DNA from: Lichenostomus cassidix | Lineage: Eukaryota; Chordata; Aves; Passeriformes; Meliphagidae | DNA length: 64,000 nucleotides | Assembly (NCBI GenBank): GCA_008360975.2 | Contig: CM039182.1 | Coordinates: 32,351,566 to 32,415,565 of the forward strand | Direction: 5' to 3' | Part shown: in pieces, positions 1 through 12,500 of the stretch | Layout of the letters: every line of letters begins with the position of its first letter | How positions within the stretch are numbered: the first letter of the stretch is position 1 | The notes under the pieces: generated by a model | Told to the model about the DNA's origin: nothing | What the model saw: the letters and a program-made list of their open reading frames with translations, nothing else | The model's database searches: none | Position numbers and translations under genes: made by a program

Positions 1-462
1 CACCTCCTTGGCCTAACAACCAAGAAGGCTTTCCTCATATCAAAAGCCAAGGTTTTTATGGAGCCCAAGGGAGGAGACAATGATGTAATGAATTTCAATA
101 TGCATGACATCAGCCTCGAGGTACCTACAGGTACCACACGTATGAATATTTCTGTGACACAATTCCCTGGGCACCTGTATAATGACTCAAGGCAGACAAT
201 ACAATCTGCAGTATCTGCATACTACCTACTGAATTGCCATCTGCCTCACTGTGTATGTAAGACTTCCTCATAAAAATTGCTACCTTTTACTGTGAAGAGA
301 CAATGACAGCAAATAAATATAAAAGGCATATTAATTTCTAAATGCTTTGAAAATTTAAATTTTCTGGCAGTCATCTGATGTACAGTTAGCACTCAGAAAG
401 ATTGCATGTCAATCAGCAGATAAGAAAATACATCTGAATGATGTCAATCTTCTTGCTCAGAC
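1..462 (-). other. OSBPL3: OSBPL3 intron 13, partial
   Basis: Intron sequence between the exon-13 donor and the left edge. I searched both strands for the next expected ORP3 exon (acidic D-D-D-S-Y-V-S-D-I-S-D segment) and did not find it. The small plus-strand open frame at 58-273 has no recognisable similarity. Confidence 0.8.
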
Positions 463-597
463 CTCATTCTCTGAAGAACTAGCAGACAGTAGGACTTCCT
501 GTGCATCAAAAAATTCTGTGAGAGAGTCAGCTATAGACAGTCTGCTTTCATTGGAGACCTGGTGAACCAGACCTCTGCCTTCTTCTCTTGAATTTTC
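463..597 (-). CDS. OSBPL3: OSBPL3 exon 13 (residues 424-468), FFAT motif
   Basis: 135 nt, phase 0 to phase 0, the last exon in the window. It encodes E-N-S-R-E-E-G-R-G-L-V-H-Q-V-S-N-E-S-R-L, then S-I-A-D-S-L-T and E-F-F-D-A-Q-E (residues 451-457), then V-L-L-S-A-S-S-S-E-N-E. EFFDAQE is a canonical FFAT motif (E-F-F-D-A-x-E) that binds the MSP domain of VAPA/VAPB. The residues in front (S, D, S, T) can supply the acidic or phosphorylated tract that strengthens binding. The acceptor is TTTCAAACAG|GAA. The donor GAG|GTCTGA is weak at +3 to +5 but is supported by the human exon boundary before ISDDD. Confidence 0.95.
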
Positions 598-3500
598 CTG
601 TTTGAAAGAAATGAAAAAAGTTTTGAGCAGCAAAGTACTATAAACAACATTTACGCATGCAATTCCACAGTCTCCTAACTTGAAGGGCTGTAAAACACTG
701 GGAGAAGATTGCACATGCTCCTCTTCAATTCACGTCAAAGATAGCATGTGTTTCAAAGTGGGATTTAAAACCAAAGTAAAACAGGCCAAAGAGAAGGAAG
801 AAGAAGGAAAATAAAGCAATGCATATTGGAGTAAATTACCTAAAATGCTGCACATAAAAATGCTTTGCTATTTGAATGATTTAGCCAGATATATTAAAGT
901 GTATCATCAAAAAGCCCACAAAAGAACAAAACTCCCATCTCTTTATACTACATCCTAGATTCACATTCCTTCCTGACTTTGGCAAATTAATTAATCTTTT
1001 CCTCCACAAGCCTTGCTTAATGCAATGCCTGCCATAGAGTGGGCTACAAAATTCAGAGGGGTAAAGTTGCTTTCTTTATAGTATTACGTTTTCCTAGCTC
1101 TTTTTCTTCACTAATTTTTTGTGCTGTGCATTGGAAAGCATTCCTTCATATCCACACCTGAGATATCTCCATATTAACCAAAACCAACATATTATTAAAT
1201 CCATTTAATGGAATTGCTTTTGTTGCTGGAGACACATTTAACAGCTACAGAGATCTTGGTAACTCCTCCAACAGAAGCTCTACATAGAATTGGTGTAATT
1301 AGAATGCTGGCCTGGCAAAAGTGGGGTGACCAGTGAGAATTCTCATTCTGTGGTGGCACTAAAAAAGTTGGAGAACCTTGAATGCTACTGTTTTCCCTGA
1401 TAACTCCACCAACGCAAAGGAAAGGAGCTATGCTGGCCCAAAGGACTGTATTAGCTGCTCTCAAGATTTTCTGCATGAGGTGCTTTCCTAACTTCTAACC
1501 ATGACTTCCCTATCATAATTTTGCAGGAATTATAGTATTTTTTTCAGAACAACATAATGAACAGTCTGACAAGCCCATAATCAAGCTGACAAACCTTCTT
1601 TCAAAGCTTTTCTGTGGGTAGGTTTTGTTATCATATGGAATGTTATTCAGTGCATGCTGATAATGGTGACATAGAAACAAAACAGACTACTACACAAGAC
1701 TTAAAAATTCCCTTCTGATACAGCATGAATAAAAGAGAACCTCAACATTGTCCCTCCTGTAGGAAGGCAATTAGACTAGCCTAGAAGTAAGAAAAAAAAA
1801 AATCCCCCCAAAAAACCAAACACAACAAAAAAACCACCACCACCAAGAAACAAAAACAAAAAACCAACAAAACCCCCCAAAACAAACAAAACAAACAAAA
1901 AAAACCCACACCAAATGCAAACCTTACACATGTAAGCATTCCTACTGGGATTGTTTCCAATACTATTTTGAATCCAAGAAGGAAAGTGAACAGGAAAGAC
2001 TCAAAAAAAAGCATCAGGTTTTTGCATCTAACACATAAGCTGCAGGTTGTATTGTTCCATGTTCCCACTTTTGCACAATAAACTACAATTAAAATACCTA
2101 AATGAAAATTTTCCCTTATGCAAAGGCTTGAGATACTATTTTATACTGCTTCAGTTTTTACAGGTGTATCATAGCACCTGATGTATCCTTTAGTGACAAG
2201 TTTTATGCAGTGGCCCTGTCTTCCTCAAAGCAGCACTGCTTTATCACAATCATCTTAAAATGAAACTTCTCCAGGATAAGTGATTTCATCTCAAGCCATG
2301 CCAGCAGGGATTTGTGAATGAAACCTCTAAAGGACCTTCTGAAAGCTATTTTTGTCATGTGTCTCTGTGTGTGTGTACAGCACACAGCACAAGTTCCAGA
2401 AATAATCCATTGTCATTGCAAGGACCTCCACTAAATAAGAAAATGAAGAACTCCTGGAGCTAAGTAACGATGCTTTAATGCTTTTATGGATAGCAGTTTA
2501 AGTGCTGTTCAAATTCTTGTGGGCTGTAAAGCAAAAGGCATTAGAATGATCAACTACCTTAAGGAAAAAACCCAAAACTGAACAGCTAAATATGACCAAA
2601 ACAGCTCCACTAAAACAGAACTGAACCAGAAGTGAACAGATGGAATCTGTTCTGGAATGACTAAACTGTCTTTAAAAATAAAAGGAAATAATTAGTTACA
2701 TAAAACCCCCAGCATTACAGCCACTCAAGTTCTAATGAAAGATTTATACTATAAGCACAGCAAAGGTTTCTGTATGAGTTAACATTTAGGAAAATCCATC
2801 AGAAATAACACAGTTCTGGCTTCCCTCACTAACACCATTAACACCTACATCTTATGACCTATAATTACACCATATTCACATGCATTCTGCAGCGAGCCAA
2901 AAAACTGTCTGAACATCAGTGGAATCTCAGACTGGCTGACTGGATATAGACGACTCCCTGGCTGCACACAAAGAAAACTATATGGCTGAAAGGGCTCTTG
3001 TATGTCCCATTAACTTTGATCCTTTCATGGAGATGTCTGATAATTGTTCTGAACTTTTCATGATCCACACTGGCAGCCAACATCCTGGGCTAACAGCACT
3101 CAGACAGCAACAAAAGATCTGCACAACTTGCAAGTTAACAAGGGACTAGAAGGGCGAGAGAAACAGCATGAGGGTGAGGAGGTGGCAGCTCTGTACATGC
3201 TGGATGAGAAGCACGGAGGAGGCGAGGGAAAACACCAGGAACCAGCAGCAAAATGCAATGGAAGATGTGCGCAGGAAACCTGCTCGCAAGGAAAGTCTTT
3301 GAAATCAACTATCACACAATGCATCACCAGAAATGACTCACAACCATGAAAGCAGAGTCGCTTTGCTAACACACCACACCACAGGGGAGACATGGAGAAC
3401 AGGACAGGATGCAGCTATGCAGCACTGTCTAGGTGTGGGGGCTTGAGGAACGGACATCACTGAGAGAGGAAATCCATACCCACCTTCACCAAATCTGGAC

Positions 3501-6500
3501 TTGATTTTGCATTAGATGCTGAATCAATGATCTTAGATTCGGCATGTATTCTGCGTAACCGGTCTTTAAGATCTGTGTTTTGTGCTATTGCCTGGAATAT
3601 TTAACAAAAATATTGGGGATATAAAGTTCTCTCAACTAACTTGAACGTGGCTTTATTGTATAAAAAGGGGCAAAGACTATTTAAAGTGCAGTATAAAACA
3701 CCACCACCACATAATTTTTTTACCGGTTCAAGAAATGATTTATTATAAATGCTTCAAACCTTACTCCTTATCTCTCAAATTAAAACTACTTTTCTCCAGT
3801 CTGAGGAATCAGAGACATAAGTGGAGAAAAAAAGTCAAAGATGGCAGGGATATTTTTCTTTTCAAGCTCCCTTCCTTCACCCCCATCTCCAGCATAGCCC
3901 CTCTCAGTATGAGTTCTTGCCACATCCAAAACCATTTGATTTTCCTATAGTGGCAGTTTCCTTTGCTTTCCAATGACAGAGAAATAAGACATAAATTCAC
4001 ACAGGTAACAGGTACAATTTGTGTCCTATCAGATTATAATGGCAGTGATCAGAATAAAAAGCCTCACGTTTGTTACATGTTATTTACTTATGCTGGGTGC
4101 ATCTGATAGAGAGATGTCAATTACAGTAGACTCGTAGGAAGAGAGCACAACCCTGCAATGAAAATATTTCTGCACTAAAAGATTGTGTTACTAATTTTGG
4201 AACAATACCGAAGACTTTCATCCAATTTTAGTGATCTGAATCAATACCAGGATGTGGAGAATCCTGCTGTTTACACATCCGCTTTATCCCACAAATGTTT
4301 CTGATTTTGGCAGTAATTGTTGTTGAGAATTGTCTTGGGGACAGGAAAGACAGGAATCTCAAAGTGATGATGGAGGAGAGAAAAATAATTTCTCTTTTTA
4401 CCTATGTGTGGTCTGAATTTGCTATAAAGATATACATTCCTTCTATGTCAAGTGCTCAGCACTGTGTTAAATCCTCAACAACGAGTAAGTGCCAAACAGC
4501 TCTCCTGTAATAGCATCTTCCAATTTTCATTATTTGCTACAAAATATTTTCTTCTTCCTGCTGTCTTTCTCCTCCTCCAAAACCAGAAATATTGTACCTT
4601 TTCCCATTCTGTATTCCCTTTTCTTAGAATGTGTGTAGGTCAAAAAAACAGACTTGTGTTTGATAGCTTTCAACCTGTTAGTGATTTTTTTGTTCCTCCT
4701 ATATAGAAAACAACAAATACTAAGCCAAAGTCATTAACACGGGACTCTCTTGCAGGAAGTCTTAAAAATATGTCAAGTTTGTCATATCCATGCTTCCATT
4801 TGTCTTCAAAGGAAGCTTATCCTTTCTCCTACAGATCTCTGCTGTACAGGGTGAGAACATTTCTGTTGGCATCATGACAGATATCATAACAGATATGCAG
4901 GTTAAGAAGAGCCCTCCTAGGTGTTTACCTTGCTGAAACAGCCAAGGTTCACAGATGACTTCTGGATGGGCCAGAAAAGACTAATTAAATATCAGATAAG
5001 ACCCAAAATAATTATTTTTAAAAGGCATATACCAGATGAAGATGGACATCCAAATTTCATTGGCCAGAAAACAAAATAATCCATGCTAAGCTGAGTGTTA
5101 ACTGAGTTCAGCAATCTTAAAACTGATTCTCAGATATAAAATGATAGACAAATAACACTGGAAAAATAAAAGTCACCTATTCAAATATCAGAAATGGAAC
5201 ATCCAAAAGCCAAAACCAAAGAAGTGCAAGTGAGTGAGTATAGTTACTATGCAACAGGCTTCAACTTTCTCTAAATACTGTGAAGACATCACAGCCTCTA
5301 AAGGTCTGGGCAAAAAGGCATGTCATACACTTAAAAACCATAACCATATGCATCTTTTGTAAAGCAAAGGGAAATTTTCATACTGAAATAATTCTAAGAT
5401 GATCTACATCACATTGATCAGTGCCAGAGAGTCTCCCCTGTCTCTGACGTGGTGTTGCAATAAACACTGAAATTTTAAGGCCATGGTAATGACAGCCCTC
5501 ATTGCTCTGAAATCAGATCAGTTTGGTTGACCTGTTCAAACATGACCAAGCTGAAAGTTCTGGTCTCAGCCAATTCCAAAAAGCACACCAACCAAACCCC
5601 CCACTTTTTTAAAGAGCACAATCCATTTTTGCCATTTAGAACTTTGCCCTAGCAGCTCCATTGCTGCTTTTGGAGGACTGAGAGATTATTGAGGTTGGAA
5701 AAAAGTTGTACTTGAATTTCCTTTGCAGTGTCTTGGTGCAGCATGCTGAAGCTCTAGCATATTAGAAGGGACAGCTGAGTGCAGTCAGCCACTGTCACCT
5801 TTATTTTATGCCAAGTCATACAGTGAATACTCACTGTTTAGGCAAAGAAAAGGAAAAGGAAACCTGCAACCCATCAGAACTGCGTAGTAGCATGTTTAGA
5901 AAAAAGGTAGTCTCACAGTCACAGAGCAGCCCTCTGATTCTTAACATCATGATACAGATTACACTACATACTTAGATCAATCCATCTATCAAACTCCAAT
6001 GATTTGACAATGCCTTTAACATTAGAAAAGTCTTTGAAAAATGCAATCTGTAATAACTTACTATGATTAAATGCTGCAAATTTTAGCACAGAGCTGACAC
6101 TAAAGAAACAGAGATTAACTATTATAAAATTTAAAAGTAGTATCTGATGACAATGAAACTTGGTGAGCTTCAGCATGTCACTTACAGATGCTAAGGCATT
6201 CTTCAAGCCCACTATTTGTGCAGATGGAGATGAGGATGCATCGTACTCCAGCATCTGCTTCAGCTTTTCTCTCTCTGTAGATATGGTGGTGAAAGCTGAC
6301 CTCAAGGTGAAGTAAACTGTAACCATTTCATAAAAAGGGACAGTTAAAAACAGCTGGTACCAATTGTATTCACACTAATTACATACAACTCAAATAAAGC
6401 ATCATTTATGGTGACAGAAACAAGAATTTAGGTTGAGAAATCCAGGGTGGGTTACTAAGAACAAGTAATATTAATCAAGGTTATAGGGTAGATTTTTAGT

Positions 6501-9500
6501 AGGAGACATGTTTATGGTGAAGGCTACTGTGTTGACTATATTAGCCACAGTCAAAATTACTCTGATTATTTGTGACAGATGGCAACAAAGCTAACTAACC
6601 ACATCTGCTCTTCACTTGCTTTTGTTTCCCAATTAGCTTGAATCTTCAGATGGTCATGACTCAATTCCATATTCCTCTACAAATTCCAGTGGGGGGAGAA
6701 CAAAGAGATGAAAGAAAAAAATCAAATAGACAAAAAAAAGTCACCAAAAAAAGGCAGCTGTAACAGATACTGTGCCACAGCTACAGGGTTAGTAGTTTCC
6801 CCACAAGCAAGTCAGCTGTGGTGGTGTGTTTTGTTATCTCTTTCTGTGATAAAGAAATTTCAGCTTGTTAGACAATTTAGTGACTCAAAGGTTCAGATCA
6901 TGAATGATGTGCATGTTATCTGCTACTTTACTCCTTCCTGAGGCACTATCACCAGCCCAATACTGTTAAATCAGACAACAGATCATGCAGTTTTAAAATC
7001 ACTAAAGGGGATTTTTAAAAGGGAAATCCTCTTTAATTTTTTTTTACTATTAAGACATTTAATCTTTTCCTTAACCACAAGGAATAAAAATTTATTTCAG
7101 CAATATTTGTTCATATATGTTTTCAACATTCATCTAACTGGAGCAGTAGAGGATTTCTGAGGGCCTAATCAAGCCCTGTAATACAGTCATGAGACTTGCC
7201 AATGCAAAAATGAATCCATTCACTGGGAAATGAAGATAGAAAATCTGAGCACGGATGCATGAAAAGGGCAAAGATCAAGAAATTGCCAATACTTCTCTCT
7301 CCTATTTATCCACTCTGAGTTAACCTGAATAGTCATCACTTCATTGAGTAGTAACGTAACCTAATTTGGTCTTCTAAAAAAACTATTCTTAAGGCATATT
7401 CCAACACTGCAAACCATTATCAAAGGTAATTCTCATACTATCCAAATAAATCTTTAACAGTATCACAGGGTGAGGAGGGAGATATATCCACTATGATCTA
7501 TTCTGTTTGGCTTTCATATGAAAATAACATGACCAGAATCTTCAGTGACCTTCAATGACATTTCTTATGTTGCACACTAACCTTACTTTTCAAGAATTAT
7601 TACCTACTAAACTACCAATATTATATTTTAATTTGTATCAAAAAGCTGACACAAGAGTTTTCTCCACTACTCTTTCTCGGCAGGGGTGTGCTATGAAGTA
7701 ACTTTGGAAAAAATTATTTATCCTCTCAGTAAAGTGATTCTGCAGTCAATAAGAACCCAGTTAATGGTCCCTTCAAATGTGTGGATCAATCTAACCAAAA
7801 TTTCTGACATGGACAGTTCCTGTAAGATGATCTTGAGTAGGTGATCTCTTTGCTCTGCTTAACAGACACTTTTCCAACCATGTCCCACCCTCACTTCTTT
7901 TCATTTTTTGGAAAACATACGTCAGTTTTGACTATAATTGACTTTATGAGGTTTACTACTTAGATACATTCCTTACATAACAGAATCAAGATACATCAGC
8001 ACCAAAGGAGAACAACAAGCAAAGATTGCTTATTGATAACATCAACCATTATCGTGTGCCAAAGGGGACAAAGCCAATATTCTCCAAAGCTTTTCAGCTA
8101 TAAATGCTTAAGTGCCTCCCTCACCAAGAACATCTAAACAATGAAAATGTTTCTGGTCTGACAGTGATGGAACAAAGCACTGCTAATGAAAAATGATTTT
8201 GAGGGAAGAAATATTTCTAGTCAAGCTCCCCCCTCTGGCTTCTTTGCATGATTTTACTCTTCTGTATTCACTAAAAATAGGTTACTACCATAGCAACCCT
8301 TGCATCACCAACAAATCTTGACTCTGAACTACAGTGGAGCACACAGAATATAGAAACATAAATGTGCTCATATGCACACATGTGCGTGCAAACACAAGAG
8401 AGTACAGCCTGCTGTATTACTAGCGACCGATTTTACCTTTTGGCAAAAAATAATACAATCTAGGCTTTTAGCACATAAAGGGCTGTCCTCTATTAAATTA
8501 AAAAAATCCAAAAAACTAAAAAGTGGTGATTAAGCCACATTTTTCAAATGACTCAAGATCTCAACACTTGCAATTCCTCAAGGAAATTGAAGGAAGGGTG
8601 TTTTCTGCTTTTTCTAAACATTAAACAGGAAGCACTCTCAGAAGTCATATCATTATCTAAATTAGGATGATATAAAACCATTTATGAAAGGCAATTTCAT
8701 TTACCTTTATGTGCAACATGAAATAAGTCCTCTTGCATTTTAGTAAATTCTGATGATGTTTCAGAGCCATCAGAGTAATTTTTTTCCTCTACAAAATCTA
8801 TTGTAGATAAGTTTGGATTGGAAGCATGCAGTCTCATAGGGGCAGAAAATACTGAAGGCACCTGTAAGTAGGACAGCAATTTGTGATTTTTTTTTAATAA
8901 ACTCTAAAGAAAATTTTTTTTATTGTACCCACCTGCATTACATGTTGGAGACACCAAAAATGAAAAAAATTACTGTCAATTATCACCTGGCAAATGACAC
9001 CAGAGATATAACTTTGCCCAAGATAACAAAATGGGAGATTGCCAAAACTAAAAACAAAACAAGCCCATTGAGAGCTGTAACGTATGCTATATGATTTCCC
9101 CCCACTCATAAGTATCTAAGCACACAGCCTCTGGATGCAAATGTGCACAAAACTATCCAGGGAATTTGCAAAAATCTGTACTGATGAAAAAAACTCCCCA
9201 ACAAATTAGAGACAGACTGAAAACAGGTAAAAAACATGGCCAGTCTCCTGAAGGTAACAGGACAGATTTTATTGCAGATATCAATGACAACATATCTGTG
9301 TTTTGTCTGATATATATTACCACTAAAAAGGAGCTTACACAGGACACTACTTAAATATGATTTGTATTTCCTAAACTGGCCATGCCAAGAAGCGATCAAT
9401 AACTAAGGTTTGGAGGAAGATGGGCTCTGAAAGGAATGAAGTTACCTGTAACATTCCTTTAGCCTCTTTCCCAACAACTCTGGATCGCCACCTCCTGTGT

Positions 9501-12500
9501 GTTCTCTTTTCCTTCTTTGGGCTTTCAAAAGGTCCAACCTTTTAACAACACACAGGACAAAAGCAATAGAGACTGCCATAAATCTGACAGAGCTAAGAAA
9601 TACCTCAATTCTTTAGGATTTGGGACTATTTTTTGGAATTGTAAGGGAAAATAGTTTTTGGTTTTGTTTTTAAACAACAAACCTGCATAGCATTTATAGC
9701 AGGGGCTGAATATGTCCTGTGAAGAACATCCATGCTCTGTAACAGCTGGTTCATTTCCAGTAAATATGTGTGACAGTTGGAGAGGTCTGTTTGGAAAAAG
9801 AGAGTATTTTCAGTTGCCCTAAAGTAACAGACACATTGACAGGTTTTTTTGTCTTTTTAGGTTAGTCCTATTTTGATTGCAGCTAGCTTAAGTTATTCAT
9901 TGACTGAAAGAATTAGACTGCTGGATAAAAAGATTGTATCCTATATTCATGTTCAAATTCAAAATATTGAAATGCATCTACATGGTGTGTATAATGATCA
10001 TTATATTTTTTCCTAGTTGGCTGCAGAAAAATGAGAATAATATGATAATTTCTGCAGTCTGAGATTTGTCAGAGCTCCTCATGGTGAGGGTAGCAATGCC
10101 ATGGGCATCAACACTGAATTGTGCATTCAGACCTAGAGGTGAGGCTCCTCTGTATTAGAGATGAAGATCACCGGTAGGTAGAAACTTAACAAATAAATAT
10201 ACAGACACTGCCAACATGAGAAAAATCTCCATAGTCTTAAGAAAGCATGAAAGCAGAAGGTGACTTTGAAGTAGAAAGACTTAGTGCCGATTTTAAATTA
10301 CTAGGTTTTGGATGCTTCCCTTTTTCCAGCCTAAGGATGTTCAAATCTTACTATTGAACGTGATGTTCCTTTATAGAAGAAAATGTACTGAAATATATTG
10401 GTTCCTTGAAGAGCTGTATCCACAATTTATACCCCCACATCCAAAATTACCAGTTCTTTTGCAAATGAGTGAGTAACCACTTAATCAACAACAACCTCTT
10501 TCCTTCCTCCAGTTTCAGGGAAAATTCTAACAGTAATGACTACTTAGTGTATAATACTCTCATTGTTAAGAAAAGCTAGGGGAAATATTAGGCTACTTTC
10601 AGCTTTCTTCCAATGTCATTACCTCTTGAGCATTTTTCCATGTCTTCAGAAGACTGTAGCCAAGATGAAATCCTGGAATCATTACTCGAAAAAGAATATG
10701 ACAAATTACCTCCAGTTGACACTGAATTCTGTTTGGTCAAGCTGCCTGCCTGTTCCAAAGAAGAACAAGTGAATTATTAATACACAATATTTTTGTGTTG
10801 TATGCACAAATTCTGACAACCAATAGTTGAGGATCATGAAGGACTGAAGGCATCAGTTACATGGAGGGGAAAAAAGTGTATGATCTAGACTAGGTATATA
10901 GGTATTGAGCATAATGCCAGGCTATCTAACTGCTGTCCACAAGCAGCAGAAATACTCAAGGAGCCATGAAAATTTGCTGAAAGCTAAATTTGGGGGAAGG
11001 GCAAAGTTCTGCATAAATTAAGTCAACTTAAGACAATTAAAGTACCATATTTGAAGAGGACCAAATGCAGACATTCTGTTCCTCCTCCACATTCCCCAAA
11101 GAAGCCCGAAAAGTAACTTAGATGCAACACACACGTTTGTTAAAGCTATTTTTCAGTGTAAAAACAAGATGTACTAGATGCCATTTAAAATTTTACACAA
11201 GGTTGAATGACTACAGCATGGATTTGGCTCAACAGGCCTTAATACAGGGATGACCATTCACCTCATCTGGGTAAAGACCACCCTTTTATAACAACTCAAA
11301 CATTTTCAAACTTAGCTCAATTTCAGCAGTGCCCATCATCAGATGCTTCAAGAGATGCTGGAAATTCTGTGTAAGAGCTAACTCAGCAGTACAAATAAAC
11401 AGCTTCCAACAGGAAGTACTACCCAGTACTATTACCAGTTGATTGTGGCTCATAATGCTATTTTCTTTTCTGATGTAACTACAAATAATAGCCATTCAAA
11501 TACCTAATTATTGGTGCCCCTTACTAAACCTCTTATTTTCAATAATACCCAGGTCAAGAAGATGCAAAAATCACATGTTTTGTCAACACTTTGTTAAAAA
11601 TCAGTTTTAGACTGTTTCATCCTTGTGCCACTACACAGCCACTTTACTAGTTATGAGAAAAGCTGACTAAATTGTTTGGCTCTTCTCTGAAGCATACAAT
11701 TGACAAACTTTAAATTATATCAAAACTCCAACAGCACTAATTCTAAATCTGTTACTAAGAATCTTTCTCTACATCTCAGCCAGTTGCAGCTTTCTTAGTT
11801 GGCCTTTTCAAGTTTACAGTATAAGCACCAAGCAGAGTTTCAGGGTAAAATAAAATGCACTTTCTATGTGATACCATTCAGTATTGTGTCAGTATGCAAA
11901 AGCAGTAAGCATCAATGAGAACACTTGTTTTTAAATTAATCAGTGCAGCTTAGCTGGCTTACTCCTACATAAAGCTGTATGAGCTTTAGTCATATATTTA
12001 AACATATATATATATACACACACATATATCCAAATAATAATCTCAGCACCTTTAAAAGCACAAGTAAACTGAATTTAATGATGGGCAATTTTACTGGCAT
12101 TACGTGAACCAATTCCATATTTATCTCTTCAGAAATCTGCCTCACATAACCAACTTTTCCAGAACTCTTATACATGAGTGACATGAGCATGAGGAAAGAA
12201 GGAAGCAAAGATTGCCAAGCAGCAGACAAGAGAGAGCTTGTGTAGCTCCAGTTTTCACAGTTTTGCTTTGGATCAGCACGACTAAGCTTTAGAGTCCAAG
12301 GATTCCACATAAACGTGTAGATTCTGCAGTCAATAAAAACCAAATTAATGGTTCTTAATGGTCAGAGACACCTGCCTCTCAACAACAATAAAGAAAAAGA
12401 TGTGAAAACCAATCAGGCGTTTCTAAAACAAATAAAATGCAACTCAAAGTTCACTTGATACATATTTCTCAAAATAACCTAAGTGCCAGAATGATATCAA

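Noticed and set aside
5964..6185. Extension of exon 11 past GTAAGT in the same open frame
   Set aside because: The extra 74 codons have no ORP3 similarity, and the expected A-x-A-Q-N-T-D segment is found in exon 12 at 3484-3591 in the right phase.
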